From Struthidea cinerea (Eukaryota; Chordata; Aves; Passeriformes; Corcoracidae): a stretch of DNA of 64,000 nucleotides. The DNA lies in contig VZTI01004617.1 in the NCBI GenBank assembly GCA_013397865.1, forward strand, positions 4,141,753-4,205,752, in the 5' to 3' direction. Of the stretch, positions 1 to 12,797 are shown one piece after another (the stretch's first letter is position 1; each line of letters begins with the position of its first letter). The position numbers and the translations under genes were made by a program. A model generated the notes under the pieces. It did no database searches, was not told the origin of the DNA, and worked only from the letters and a program-made list of their open reading frames with translations.

Positions 1-2370
1 GGGTAATGAAATCCTGCTCTCCAGCAGCTCCTTTGAGCTGCTCATCAGCAATGTGCTAATTGCTGCTTTCTGCTGTTCCTAACTAGATTAAGGTCTTTTT
101 AAGCTGAGTATGCTGATGAATATCCAGCAGGAATCACCAGCCCTACTCCAAACTCAAGCAGACTTGACCTCCCTCCTCCCCGTTAGTGGAAGCTTTTGAG
201 GTGGGAGGTTGCTGTCCCTATTAATTTCCATAAGACGTGTGTGCTACTGGTTGTGCTCTCTGCCACCGACCACCCACCAACCTTGTGGCTGTCACTGCTG
301 TCACAGAGTCACCAGCACACAGATGGCCCTGGGCAGTCCCACAGTGAGTTGGCTCTAAGCATAGTGCTGGGTGAGACCCCATCCTTTGGGGGAGGTGGGA
401 CTGCTCCGTGAAACATTTGCCTTGCAAAACCTCCTGGAAGGGAAAATAAACAACCAACACTGCCCTTTTCCAAAGAGAGAAGCAGCCTTTGAAGGGTGGC
501 TTGTTTAAAAATAATGCTGTATCCAGCTCAGCTTCCAGATCGAAGTCTGCGGCTTTGGAAAAATTACTTTTTTTTTTTTAATTTCCATAAGAGAACCTCA
601 CACGCAGCTGCAGGAGCTTGTAAGCTCTTCTGCTAGTAGAGTGTTTGTGGGGGTTTGTCGGGTTTTTTAACACCTCGCTGAAGCTTTAACAACTAGCACA
701 GACAACAAGCGGTTTATTGAGCTGTCCCTGGGGAGGGGATGAAGCACACACCATGCAGCCATGGTTTTTTCTTAAAAATAACAAAAAAAAATGTATCTAA
801 ATCCACCAGTGAATGAGAGTTGCTGGAGCCAGCCAAAGCCAGCTCTTCGTCTCCAGCTTTGGCAGCCCAGGGCAAGGTTACTGCCACTGCTGCCCTTTTC
901 GGGTCTGATTTATCCTCCATGCCATGCACTCTTCACTTCCCAGCACATCTCCCAGGGCACTGGAGTATTTTAATGTCAGATGGCTTCTCATGTACAAAGG
1001 TAAATGGGACCAACAGATGGAGTGAGGAGCTGGGACAGCTCTGCAGTTTGTTTGCACAGGCCAGGACCTGAGAACAGAACTGACTCAAAGGCATTCCCCA
1101 AGTGTCCCCTATTCCCTTCTTTTAGGAATTGGGAGAAAGGCAGAGGGCCTGCACATCTGCTTTTCCTGGGTTATGTATCCTCCTGGCCTTGCATGGCTCA
1201 GTATAAACACCATCTCACCTGCAGCCCACCACCACCACATCTACCTCAACTGGCTGGCAACTCCCACTATAAATTTCTGTCTAAATCAGGCATTTTGACT
1301 GCAGCTGTGCAAGATACCACTCAGGAAAATGGCCCCAGCATGCTTACAGCTGGGCCAGGTTGCTCTAACTCTACAGTCAGGTTATTGATCTAGTTTAATG
1401 CCAGGAAAGAACACCAGCAACTCTCATACCAACTCCTCGAGGCTCTTGCCTATGCAACTTCAATAAAAAAACATGGGGTTTTTTTGTGCACCACTTCCAT
1501 TTCACTCCATAGCTCAGTAAGATGAAAGTCACCAAAAGCAAAGCATTAGGGAGGCTGCACGAGATTTAATTATTTTCCACCTGAAAGTGCCATAATTACA
1601 GTAGCTAGAGAAGAGGCAGGGGCAACTCTGGAGCAAACACAGGAGGTGCCAGGCAGCCCAGAAGAGGGGAGGAATTACAGTGTGTCTGTAAGGATCTAAC
1701 TGTAGAACAGGGCTGTGCAAACAGAAAGGGTATTTGGCTAAAGATAGCTTCATTGTGAGCACAACTCTCCCCATTTCCTTTGGAAAGTCCAACACTCAAG
1801 CTAAGGCATGAAGCCACTACAGGCCTTGTTTTCTCTGCTTTTAGCCCAGCTGCTCCCTCACAAGTCCCTCAGTGTCGTGTCCAGGTAAGTGCCCACTGGT
1901 ACACACTGACCAAGTGCTGTCTCAAGTGTAGTACATAGAGCAGGATCGCACAAAGACACTTCCACCCCTGAGCAGCCAAGCTGAGCTATTCCAACCCTCC
2001 ACAGTCCCATGAGCACACTGAGATTGAAAGGATGGGCCCTCAGCCCTACTCCTGGGGTTCTCCAGCTTCTGTACAAAGGCGTTTGGCTGAACAGAGGAAT
2101 TCCACCCACTCTGGATTCATGCCCTTCAGGACACTGCTGCTGAAAAGCTGCATGACTTGTCAAGCCCCAGTGCTGGAGCAACAGCCTTTGAGCAGAAAAG
2201 CCAACTGCAGCTCCTGTGAACTAACTCAGACCACATTTTCCATCACCACTTCTGCTTCTGTGGGAAACTGACCTACACCTCTCCTGGGTGGTGGTTTGAG
2301 GGAAGGGCTCATTGGGTAGAGCAGAAATTGATTAATGGAATGAGAACAATTATGAATGGCACAAGCAGAG
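1..2370. other. Left flank, no gene recognised
   Basis: About 2.4 kb with only short chance reading frames in all frames. A plus-strand AATAAA lies at 445-450 and could belong to a transcript ending here. In human the next gene on this side is CPNE2, whose 3' end would converge on PSME3IP1, but I see no copine coding sequence here. There is no recognisable interspersed repeat. Confidence 0.5.
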
Positions 2371-2374
2371 ATAA

Positions 2375-2898
2375 AAAAATGCATTCAGAACGTCTTTAAT
2401 CATGTAACACTAAAACTTCTTTACAGTGTCATGGCAATCTACACTTCACCATCTGCTCAAATTTGGTTCTGCCCCCATTTTTCAAATACAGAATAAAAAT
2501 GACATTTTAAAACAGAACACATGGCTGCTTCTACAAGACTTCACTGTTCAAGTGATTATTTTTTGCCTGTTAGTCTTGTATAAACTTCTTAAATCAACAT
2601 AATTCTTTCCATAAGAATTGTAAAAGATAAAGCTCTCTCCTCCATACCCTCAGACCTTGCTTACATGGTTAGGTGTGCCTTCTGCTTTAGGATGGCAGCT
2701 TTTCTTCCAGGCTCAGTATGCACCCCAGAAATGGAAAGTTGGGGGTGGGGGGAAATAATGAGTTACTTTAGGAGTATCTGAGTGTATTAAAGTTGAGAGG
2801 TTAGCTAGAAAGATTATATTTGGGGCAGAAGGATGCAACAAGCATCCACCAGGGCTTTGGAAGATATTCTGCACTACATTACACACGGAGGGATTTTG
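2375..2898 (-). other. PSME3IP1: PSME3IP1 3' UTR
   Basis: Sequence between the stop codon (2899-2901) and the first good poly(A) hexamer downstream on the minus strand. It has no long reading frame and is AT-rich. The end is estimated from the hexamer plus about 20 bases and could be further left. Confidence 0.5.
2395..2400 (-). terminator. Probable PSME3IP1 poly(A) signal (ATTAAA)
   Basis: Plus-strand tttaat reads ATTAAA on the minus strand, the commonest variant of AATAAA. It is followed on the minus strand by a T-rich stretch near 2375-2385, as expected for a downstream element. No AATAAA was seen between it and the stop codon. Confidence 0.45.
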
Positions 2899-3116
2899 TT
2901 ATGGACCATCAAAGAAACTGTTGCCACGAAAGACAGAAGAGACAATCTTCCCAGTGGAATTAATAGTGCCTTCGCTGTCCGAGCTGGACTCCGAATCGCT
3001 GCTCCCCGAGTAGGCGCCCAGGCCAGGCAGGATCCCAATGCACACGGCTGCTGAGGGACAATGCACTGTGGAGCCTCCCACTGAGCTGCTCCCCAAGGGA
3101 ACACAGGAGGGTTTTT
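2899..3116 (-). CDS. PSME3IP1: PSME3IP1 terminal coding exon (residues 184-255)
   Basis: Acceptor CTCTTGCAG precedes 3116. It encodes EKPSCVPLGSSSVGG, HCPSAAVCIGILPGLGAYSG, the Ser/Asp/Glu tract at residues 220-232, and a C terminus ending in NSFFDGP. TAA is at 2901-2899. Confidence 0.94.
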
Positions 3117-6100
3117 CTGCAAGAGAGAAACCTCAGTCAAAAACAGAGTGCAGAAAAGGGCTTTCAATCAGTCCAGGAACCGCCACGTGTCACTCACCTG
3201 CTTTTCCCACATAAGCGGCGGATGATTTCAGGATTTAATTAAAGCATAAGGCAGCTCTATGCTGTAATAAAGCCATTCTGACAGGAAAGACTTGCTACCT
3301 CAGGGGATTTTTTTTCTACTCATCGCTAGTTTAAGCCCAGCTCTATGCTGCCATTACAGATTTTTTATTCTAAAGTTGTCAGTTTGATGCTTGTCAAGTA
3401 GCAAACCCACTAAACAAGAATAAATGGCTCTGCTTTGAGTAATTGAGTATTTTTTTTGCAATATAACAGCATAGTTGAGAAAAAGTTTTATTCCATCGTT
3501 CTGCTAGTCAACATCTCCCATCTTCCATGGCTAATTAATTATTTCTGCTGTTCTGAAAGTTTTCTGAACAGAAGGAGATTCAGGAAGCGCCTTGGGTTGT
3601 CGTTACACAATTGCAGCTCGCCCGATTTGTGTCAGAGTATCTTGACAGCAAGTCAATTGCAGCCCTGACAGCTAAAGCTGAAACACAACTTAATTTTTCC
3701 TTTAGTTCCCCACAATTTTCTGAAACAAATTAAGTTCAGGATGGACCGAATCACTTCAGAGCATGAAGCTGAAGTGGATGTATACAAATACATCCAATGC
3801 TGCTGTGAAGAGGAAGGGGACGATCTGTTCTCCATGTCTCTTGCCCACAGAACAAGCATTAGGGTTGAAATGCACCTAAGGAGACTTGCATCAGTTATTA
3901 GGTTAAAGTCTTCGAGATTAAATCAGTTAAGTGTTAGAATAAACTCTCTAAGGAAGGTGCACAGTCCCCATCTGTGGAGACTTAAGAGCAACTTAGACAA
4001 ACATCTGTCAGGACTGGTTTAGGCAGGGGACATCCTGATAACCTGCAGAGGTTCCCTGCAGCCCTATTTTCCATGAAGGCTGTCAGCACCCACACTTACC
4101 ATTTCCACTGCTTTAAAAGAGAACATGCCAACCAAAGCCTGTGCTGTCTTGCCCAGTGAAGGAACAAGAAGGCAAAACCTCTGTGAGATTTAACCCCAAG
4201 TCAACTGCTGCTCGGTGACAGACACAGCTTCCCATGTGCAGAAGCTGGGACATACCTTGATTCTTTTCGTCGTGGTCAGTGTCTAGTTTCAACCTCTTCA
4301 CACTGTTACCACCATCTGAACTGTGGAAAAAATAAGAAAGTGTCTTGTTCCTTATAGGCAACCACTTAATTACTGTGAAGTCATTGTTACATCTTTGCCT
4401 CAAATGCTGCAGCAAATGCCAGCAGGGTCCCCTGATGACCATCACCACTTCCAACTGCCAGTAACTGAGGATCCTTGGGGAGCATGTGGGGTCCAAGGAA
4501 GCATCAACAGCTACACTACAAGTATCACTTGTTAACCTGGGAAAGAAACATGCCTCATGGAGTCCTAGTCAAACCCCTTGCACAGCAACCCAGAGCTGCC
4601 TATTCAGCAGGATGGGCCCCACAGGAGACTGGAAATGACTACCTGAGCTTCAGCCACCCACACGACCACAGCCTTGCACATATGGATGATTAGCACGCTT
4701 GTGGTGCCAACATCCATGGCTTTTCCCTTCCAGGGCTTCCTTCCTCTCCTTCAAGCATCTAGAGAGCCTGCTCTAAAACATCTAGAAATCTTGCACGCAG
4801 TAAGCCCAGACAGTTTTATAGCAATTCACACAGCTGCAGTGTCTAGAAAGGTCCTTTTTGGGTCCAAAGTGGCACTGGGAGAAAGGAGCATGGCTTGGAC
4901 TTCTGACTGTTCAGAGCTGCCATAGTTCTCCCCTGTCACTGCTCAGATTTCCCCCCCCGCTCCTGCATGTTCTCAATTCTAAGCCATCCACATAAACAAA
5001 TGCTTCCCAGATTCAGCTGTGATGAACTGATGAAGCATGAGCATTATTATGCATTAACTCTTTTCTGTCCCTATCAGAACATGCAGTATAGATGAAAGGT
5101 TACTCTGTGCAGAGAGCTTTTAATAGTAATACATCCTTTACAGGAAATTACAAAGCTCAGGGAGCAGATGTTGAGCTCACACTACACTTGCTTTGGGCCA
5201 CTTTGCAATAAAAGATAAGGTGGCAAAAATAGAAGACTGCAAAGCAAGTCTGCAATGGCACTGACATGCCAGTTAAGATGCTCTCTTTAAACAGATGCCA
5301 TCTGCAGACTTTAGAAGTACCATCAAGCACATGCCAGCTCCTTTTCTACATCCTACTGGGTTAAGTACTAGTAGTTACAAGACGAAAACAACATTATTGG
5401 CTGCTTGTTATCAGCTCAGGGTTTTTCTTCTCTGCCTTCTCAAAACCCAAACTATCACCCAACCCCACAGACATTAGGTGGTGGAAGTGCTTACTTCAGT
5501 TTTCAGACATGCAATTACCGCTGTACAGGGAGCTAAACATCACCCTACAAGATAAGCTTCTAAAATAATCTTGCATTCTCTGAGACAATTCGAACACACT
5601 GAATTTTGAGATGTCAGTAATCATCTTAAGTATTAGATGATTCATCTGTGGGAACTAAGTCTGGTCCCACATGCCTGGTTTCTCCATAACCTCTAGCACA
5701 CCAGCAGCTGTGTTTGCAGGCCAAGATCAAAGCAGCAAACACATCACAAACCCAGCTGCCACCTCCCTGGGGTGGAAAGGGTGTTGATATATCAGTGCAA
5801 ATCACTGAGGAACACGGGAAGTTTCTCTGATGTCCTCAGGACCAAAGTGGTACACAAAGCTCCTCTCTTGTAACCTTGTCTCCCCCATGCTGCCCTGAGC
5901 AGCGATTAAAACAATCCATTTTAACCCAGGTAAAATTGGCTGATAAATTAGGCAACCTGAATGAAATTGCATTCGTGAGGTGACACTGATATCTACAAAC
6001 AGAGACGTAAAATAGATTCCCTCGATCCCCAAGCAGAATTGCCCAAGCCTGGCACTCTAAAATGAAGAGTCTACCCACTTGCTTTACACACGCTTATCTA

Positions 6101-9100
6101 TTTGAATTGCTTCATGTTTTTCCCCACAGTTTGTGAGAGCCTATAGAAACAAGACTGGTCTTTTCTTATACCTTCCCCCTTTTTTCTTTAGGGCTAAGGT
6201 TTACACCTCACTCTCTGGAGGCAGTTTTGGCCTGTCTCCCTTTCACTGCTAACTGGGTTCCGTTCCTCATGAATTTATAGAGGTGTGAAACTAACCTTCT
6301 GTGTTTCACAGCTCCTGCCAACAGCTTTGCCTGAGAAAATTTGTTCTTGTTTTCCACTGACTTCATGGGCAATTTCTTCTCAGTTTCCTTCTTTGGGTCC
6401 ATACTGACTCCCACTTTAGTGAGAGTGCTGTGAATTAAGGGTTAAGGATCAACTGGGAAGGAACAGGGAGAACAGACATTTCCTCCCTGATATATTTAGC
6501 CAGCTCTGCTGACAGCAGCGACCGAAGTTCATTCACATATTCTGTCAAAATAAACTTATTTGTAATGACATTTAGCTGGTACCCTCGGCCAAAAGAGAAG
6601 ATACTTCACCCTCTGGGGTCGGAGCTCTGTCAGATATCAGGACCAGCTCTCCCTGTAAAGATGTCCAGGCAGCAGCCTGGGAGCTGCTGTTCTGAAGACA
6701 GAAAGGTGGAACACAAGACACCCAGCACCCATAAACATCCACCATGCTGCCTTTTCCTAAAGGCCTTAGAAAAGCAAAAAGGTCAGGCTGGACCAAAACG
6801 AACAAACCAAACAGGCAATGCAGTACTTCCCCTTCTATGGGGATCAACACATTTGTAATTCAAATTTGCTGCTCCACACTCTAATCCTTACCAGAAAAGC
6901 TAAGTAGCAGTATGTGCACTCACTTCCACTCCTCGAACCATCTTTTTGCTGAGCCCAGCAAAAGATCTCAGCCTAGCAAGACAGAACAGTTCCATTTTTT
7001 TTGGGTTTGGTCTTTAGCACTCTACCTTTTCAGCTCATCTCTCTGTAAGGGCCACAAGGCTGCTACTGCTGGTCCGAGCACCAATCCCAAGAGGAAGGAG
7101 ACAGACTGGTTAAGGGGGAATGTGGTCCAAGATTCACCCAAAAAGATTGCAACTGCACAGAAAAGCTGAGTAGATTTAAACAATGTTAGCAAGGTGGAAT
7201 GCAGCTGAAACCTATAATGAAGCAGAGAAGCTTAAGCAGGTTTTCAGATGGGATAAGAAGGAGCTGGGTCTGTTTGTTATCAGGGCACACTCTGCACACA
7301 CTGCACACATCTCCTTCTGGCAGCATCTGATAAAAATGCCCAGCTGTATCTGATGAAGGGGATCTGTCAAAGACCCTGGTTGTAGATAAGGTGCCAGAAG
7401 AGTCACACAAAATTCTGCAAAAATTTTAATTGCACAGGCAAAGGCAAATTAACCTAGTTTAAAAGCATGTTTATAAAGTCAAATCTAGTATTCTAACAGT
7501 TTCTCCTCCGACTACAATTCCACAAACTGGCGTTTCACAGGTTCCCCAGTCACTGCAGACATATATTGGATAGTGAATTTCACACTGATGGCCCATATAT
7601 TTGAGGCCATAGCTTTTTTTCTCACTGAACATCTACAAATCAAAAACTCTTAAGACTTTGCTTTGAAGTGACACACTCAGTCTCCAATCACTTTACAGTC
7701 AGGAACGTTCAGATGCCATTTCTTATTTGATTTTCCTAAGGACAAAGCAGTAACCCAGACTGCTCCTTACTTCAAGCTTTGAAAGTCTTCTCAGCCCAAA
7801 GCTCTGTTCGATTTTATCTGTTTTTGAGATGGCACAGGAGTGCCATCCTGTGGCTGTCCAAAGCCATCTGAAAGCTCCCTGTGCCGAACATGGTTTGACG
7901 TTGCCACACAATTCTTCCACACACTGCAGTGTTCAACTTCCACATTTAGGTCCATTACCTTGTTATATTCTAAGCCTGGCTAAGGAACTCAAAGCCTTTT
8001 CTTTTAAAAGATACCGAATTACAGGCTTTTTAGCTTCCATCCAGGCTGGCATTCTCCTAAAACTCCTCAACTAGAAAGGTCCAGCACATTTTTAGTAGGT
8101 ATTTTATACATCCTGCTGTCATTAGCAAATGTAATGCTATACCCAGCCAAGAAGCGTTCCCTCTCAGGAAGACAACATTAGAAATAAACCTCTCAATCTT
8201 AAATATCAACTGCACTAAACAAGCTGTCCTTCAGTAAAGCCAGCTTCTTGGAGGGGAACTGCTCCTACATTTAGATAGCAGTGAAGACAAGATGATCTGG
8301 TTCTCAAATACTTCTTGGAAATGGCCTAAAAAAAATTGGAGATCTTTATCTGGACAGGGTGGGTCTCGATAGGGTAAGGAACAAACAAACCTAGTTGTTC
8401 AAGCAGGAGAAAGAAAAATTCCTATTCATCCATGCATATGAATTTCTTATGCTCAAGAGTACATTAAAATATTCCAAGGCATATTTATCCTGAAGATGTA
8501 TAATTTTGTGATTGTTCAACCTGAAAAATTAAGGAAAAAAAAAATCTCTGCACTTGAATATTGATGCAGTTTTTACCACGAAATTAATGCCTCTGGGTAG
8601 CTTAAATTAGATGCTATACCAGGAAAAAGAGCAAATAATGAAATCCATTGTGTTGACATTCCTCTTATTAATTTGGAAGAGCACTTAAACAGTTCCTATA
8701 GATGCAGCATGTTTACCTAGTACACAGGGGGTTTTGTCACTGCAGTGATAAAGCATTAGTAACAACCTGCAAAAGAAGCAAAAAACACTTTTGCATTTCA
8801 GAACACCACCAAAAATTTCAAACACAAACAAGTAATTTTGCTCTGAGGCTGCCTGAAATGCTATTGTTAAATAAAAAGAATTTAAAAAAGGAAATTAAAT
8901 GAGCAACACTTTTGATTTTCTCATGAGATGAGGTGACTACAAAACATTCTCCCTTCCTCCACCCCATCAGCAATAAGTTCTACAGTTTAATTTTTACAGC
9001 AAGACTTCAGATTCAGAGCCAGGAATATCACTAAGATTGATCCAAGATGGCCTGTACATCTTGATCAGGCCATTCAGGGATCTGTGTGTTTTGTGGCTAA

Positions 9101-12100
9101 TTCAAGACAACTTAAGATTCCTTCGGGGCTGGTATGGTTCACCCCAGATGTACGTGACATAACAAGAGCTGTCAGCTGCTCCCACAGCCCAATCTTACAC
9201 TGCACAACCCTGGATCAGCCAGCCCCGCGAGCAACCATCATCAAAACTAAATATATCCCATGAATATCCCATTATTAGATCCAGCAAATCAAGAAAATAC
9301 TCCAAATCCATTAACTAACTGCAGCCTACTTCTGAAGTTAAAAAAATGCATCAGGATTGCTTTCTCATAAACGTATTCCTGAGCTAATTGAGATGCTCTT
9401 CACAGGACACACGCTCCAAATGGTAAATCATTGACTAACACAAGGTAAGACCAATCTTTGTAGTCTCAGCACTATTCAATTTTATTTGCTGACTGGTTTT
9501 GGTCACCTCCTTGTGTCCACAAACTCTTTCATTAATACTAAAGCTTCCCTGAGAACTTGTGTCTTGTTCACCTATGACTCAAAACCAATGGAGACAAAGA
9601 AACCATCGGATTCTGCATAGGTTCAGTAAACCTCAAAAAAGCAACATTTTGCTTAGCACAGAAATTCTCGAATCATTCCAACCTCCCTTGACTGGCACTA
9701 ATTAGAGAGAAAAAGCATCCTATATGATTTTCTGGCATATCTTCAAGAAAATTAGGCATTTAACAGCAAAACCAAACTGTCCTGCTCTTAGTCTTGCCTA
9801 CAAGTGTGTATTACCCAAAGGAGCCAAGTCTCCATGGGCTTCTCCCAGAAGAAAGTAGCACATCTGCACAGACGTTATTTAATTTCTCATCCTGCAGGTA
9901 TCAGCAAGGGAGAATGTATCTAATACTTCAAGAAGAGTAACAGAGAGAGCAACTCAAATGTTATTTCAAACAGGTATGTTAAAATCAGGCAATATATAAC
10001 GCAATAAAAAGTGGTATTGTATACAAATACAAAAATTATTATTTAATTTTCCCTAAGAAGACAAAAGGAAAAGATTAGAAATAAGAGGCTGGTTTTTCTT
10101 TGTGTTCTCATTCTCTTTTTAGTGATGGTATTTCATGACCCCAATAACAGAAAAAAATCAAACCACAACCAAAGCCCAAAACAATGGAGAGGAGAGAAGG
10201 AAAGAAAAGTACCAAAGAAATGGGAGTTGAGGGGGGAATATCAAACACTGCAGTGGTCTATCAAAGCTACAATGAAACCATTAAACTTTGAAAGTGTATC
10301 ATTATACACGTTCTGTAAAGCAGTTTGATAAAAAGAATGTCAACTGACAGAACAAACCACAGCCCACTCTTCCCCTCCTCTAGGTAACCACCAGCCATTT
10401 TAATGCAAAGGATATTCTGTACTCATTTAGTTCTTTCAGCTCTTCTTCCCTTCGTTGCTTTTCTAGTAGCTCTTGCTGCCGAGAAACCTCGTCAAGGAAA
10501 TGCGTCTCATCTTCATCTAAGCCTCTTACCATATTTTCTGAATAAGGAAAAAAAGAAATTTGTTCTTTTGGTTTCAGACACCAAGTCTAAGTCTGTCTCC
10601 TCAGAATGTTCTTAAACCAACCAATAACTAAAAAAACCACATTACTTCTTCCCTCAGAAATCTTGCCTCAAAAGAGGAAGTACATTTTCTTAGAGCAAAC
10701 AATTCGCAGCTAATTAGTTTTAACACCTGTTCAAAAAAAAAAAAACTAGAAGCAAGACAACTTCTAATTTCCAAATAAAAACAAATTCTTTCTAAACATG
10801 CTACTCTACTTTAAGGAAAGTACATGCAGCAGGAAGGTCTTTTATTTCCCGTTCTGCAAATATTCAGCGTCTCTTGAGCAAATGATTTAATTAGAATGCC
10901 AGTAAACAGTACGTTTTAGAAAGACCAAATCTTGCTGTTCGTAGTCACCATTAGAAACCTTAGCCCAAACACCACCTTAGTCTTCATTAAAGTTTAATTC
11001 CATCTGAGGATTTTTAGGCCTTTACATGAAGTCACCATATTTTTAACCTCCACCCACATAGGCAAGCCCCAGTCACTTTAAGGGCAAACTAGGAAATCCA
11101 TTTACACTGATAACTGGCAAGCTTGTGTCTTTGACAGAAAAGCTCTGGAAATCAATTATTATTTGAGGTTACTTTATAAAAGCCAATCCCTGTGCGCCTT
11201 CCAACTCACGCAGAGCTCATTCATAAATCTTTAAACAGTAACTTGTAGCACTCACTACTACTGCTGAGGGCCCCTTCACAGAGCAAAAGTAGTGAAACTT
11301 GGGACATTTTTTGAAGCAAGTGACATGAATTAATTTAATTTTCCGCCTGCCTCATCTGCAAACTAAGAGGAGCAGCCACTGAGGTCCCTTGAGCTGAGGT
11401 TTTATTGAGGTTCCCTCCCAGGCACTCTGCAGTAGGTTTTGTTCTCCAGGTTAGCTGGTATCTGATATTCTGCCTTAAAAGCAGAAGTGGGTTTACTTCT
11501 CAGGGCTGCTTCTCATTCCAGTATTTGGTTTACCAAAGCAAAGGTGTTGCAGATCTAATATAACTGGGCAAGAAAAACTATTAATTTAGACAGTTATTAG
11601 AAACTCTTCCCATTCAGGCTGACAGCAGTCAGGTTTTGGGTGGTTCCTTGGACAAGAATTGCTTAGTCATGTCACCAAAAATGACTGGGATCAAAAGTTT
11701 ACTGAAGTTAACTGTAAACTCTCCAGCTGGAAAGAATCCTGTAGGCCCCACTGGAGACTTTACTGAATTAATGCTGCTACCTGTACTTTCCACTTTTCAA
11801 AGGGCTTTTCTATAAAACCAGAAATTCAAACATCAAGAGAAATTAGGTTCCCATTTCATCAGAAGAGTCAAACATCTACTTTTGAAGAATCAAAACAATG
11901 TAAATTTACTTCTTCCAAATCATAATCTTAACTCTCAAATCACTTTCAGTCAAATAATTATGGCTTGGAAATGTAATAGCTGCTCCAACAGGATTTCTTT
12001 AATTGATTCAAGCAGATGTGTTAAAGCATGAGTTCAAGAGTCACAAAATAACAATACACTTCCACTTTTCCATTAATTGCTATCAAGTTTAGTTGGTTTT

Positions 12101-12781
12101 CGTTAGATTTTATTTTATACGCAATATAAGCCTGGTATTTGACACTTTACAGGAAAGCAGCTTTGTAACTGCAAACACCTTTTGAGTTTTGCACTTGTGC
12201 AGTGCTGCCTCAGTAACCAGAACGTGTTCCTTTAAAAATCCAGGATTTTGATAATACTCTCCTGAAGCCTTAGTTTCCCTCTCAGAGAGGGAGACAAGAC
12301 ACATAGATATGTCCTTTGGTCAGAAGTTGTGCATACAACATGTGCAGTTTGCTGCTGGTGCTTACTGAATTTAAATTGCTCCTCAAACTCCTGCTGCTTC
12401 TTTTCTCTCTGTTCCTGGAGCCTTTCATACAACGACCGTGGGTCATATGCCTCCTCTGGGCATTCTGAAAGGAACAAATCAGGGAGGGAGACCATATGTT
12501 AGAAACACTAAACCGCCAACGGTTCTCAGTTTCTTCATGTAAAAGCCTTCTGGAATTACAGAATACAAGCCATTCCTTTTTATTTCTATTTTCCACAAAA
12601 GTGAAACATTCTCAGATCTTCTTCCTGTAATTATTAAAATTTATCCCATACCTTTTGGATCCTCAGGTTTTCGGACCTTTTCCCATTCCTCTTGCCTTCT
12701 CTTTCGTCGCTCCTCTAGCTCTGCTTCAGATACAAACCTCTTGTTAATCACAAGGTCAGCAGTACCATCTCCCCCATCCAT
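2899..12781 (-). CDS. PSME3IP1: PSME3IP1 (FAM192A/NIP30), PA28-gamma-interacting protein, 6 coding exons
   Basis: Recognised from its N-terminal NIP30 region (KRFVSEAEL, then EEWEKVRKPEDP and YDPRSLYERLQEQ) and its C-terminal block (VCIGILPGLGAYSG, then an alternating Ser/Asp/Glu tract). Coding exons on the minus strand are 12781-12652, 12464-12366, 10537-10416, 6429-6296, 4320-4256 and 3116-2899. They total 768 nt, or 255 residues plus TAA; the human protein has 254. The start ATG (12781-12779) has A at -3 and G at +4 and follows an untranslated stretch back to a splice acceptor, so 5' UTR exon(s) lie upstream. Residues about 84-117 are highly charged and probably helical. The Ser/acid tract at residues 220-232 corresponds to the region that in mammals is phosphorylated by CK2 and binds PA28-gamma (PSME3), regulating the nuclear 20S proteasome-activator complex. 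Intron 3 is of the AT-AC minor class. The gene shares a divergent promoter with RSPRY1. Identity is very secure; function is by homology. Confidence 0.95.
3735..4075 (+). mobile_element. Degraded CR1 LINE 3' region
   Basis: Several phrases match CR1 retroposon tails as I know them: GTGGATGTATACAAATACAT, the stretch around the CCCACAGAACAAG phrase, CCCCATCTGTGGAGACTTAA, and TTAGACAAACATCTGTCAGG followed by ACTGGTTTAGGCA. It is an old, truncated copy in an intron of PSME3IP1, antisense to the gene. It happens to leave a 93-codon open frame that is not a gene. Boundaries are approximate. Confidence 0.75.
4256..4320 (-). CDS. PSME3IP1: PSME3IP1 coding exon 5 (residues 162-183)
   Basis: 65 nt between acceptor CCACAG and donor GTATGT. 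Encodes SDGGNSVKRLKLDTDHDEKNQ, matching the human GNSVKRLK segment, a basic patch that may act in nuclear import. Phase 2 in, phase 1 out. Confidence 0.92.
6296..6429 (-). CDS. PSME3IP1: PSME3IP1 coding exon 4 (residues 118-161)
   Basis: Begins after the AC end of the minor-class intron. It encodes STLTKVGVS, a Lys/Glu-rich stretch, then ENKNKFSQAKLLAGAVKH, the most conserved mid-protein motif. Donor GTTAGT follows 6296; phase 2. Confidence 0.93.
6430..10415 (-). other. PSME3IP1: U12-type AT-AC (minor spliceosome) intron of PSME3IP1
   Basis: The intron begins with ATATCCTTT at 10415-10407, an exact match to the minor-class AT-AC donor. It ends ...TTCAC at 6434-6430. A perfect U12 branch-site TCCTTAAC lies at plus positions 6441-6448, about 12 nt before the AC end. 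Joining after the AC keeps phase 0 and gives STLTKVGVS, aligned with the human NNLKKVGIS stretch. Joining two bases later at the ordinary AG gives an immediate stop (CAC TCT CAC TAA). The interior, about 4 kb, shows no other gene that I can support. Confidence 0.88.
10416..10537 (-). CDS. PSME3IP1: PSME3IP1 coding exon 3 (residues 77-117), ends at an AT-AC donor
   Basis: Starts after acceptor TTATTCAG and reads KNMVRGLDEDETHFLDEV and on to KELNEYR. The last codon AGA is followed directly by ATATCCTTT, the U12 AT-AC donor. No GT donor at this point keeps the frame. Confidence 0.93.
12366..12464 (-). CDS. PSME3IP1: PSME3IP1 coding exon 2 (residues 44-76)
   Basis: Acceptor CCTTTCAG and donor GTAAGC flank 99 nt. 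It encodes ECPEEAYDPRSLYERLQEQ and the Gln/Glu-rich EEQFKF end. It joins in frame to both neighbours (phase 1 at both ends). Confidence 0.94.
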
Positions 12782-12797
12782 TGTGGAATAGTGTCTC
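12652..12797 (-). CDS. PSME3IP1: PSME3IP1 exon with start codon (residues 1-43)
   Basis: Acceptor TTTTTAG lies just above 12797. There are 16 untranslated bases, then ATG at 12781-12779. It encodes MDGGDGTADL... through RKPEDPK and ends at 12652 before donor GTATGG, phase 1. Confidence 0.93.

Noticed and set aside
1..700. Possible CPNE2 3' end, expected from synteny
   Set aside because: No copine coding sequence is visible; the isolated AATAAA at 445 is not enough.
3741..4022. 93-codon plus-strand frame starting MDRITSEHE
   Set aside because: It lies wholly within a degraded CR1 3' region; the frame is an accident of that element.
6427..6428. Ordinary AG acceptor for PSME3IP1 exon 4
   Set aside because: Joining there gives CAC TCT CAC TAA; the AC end two bases earlier keeps the frame and the homology.
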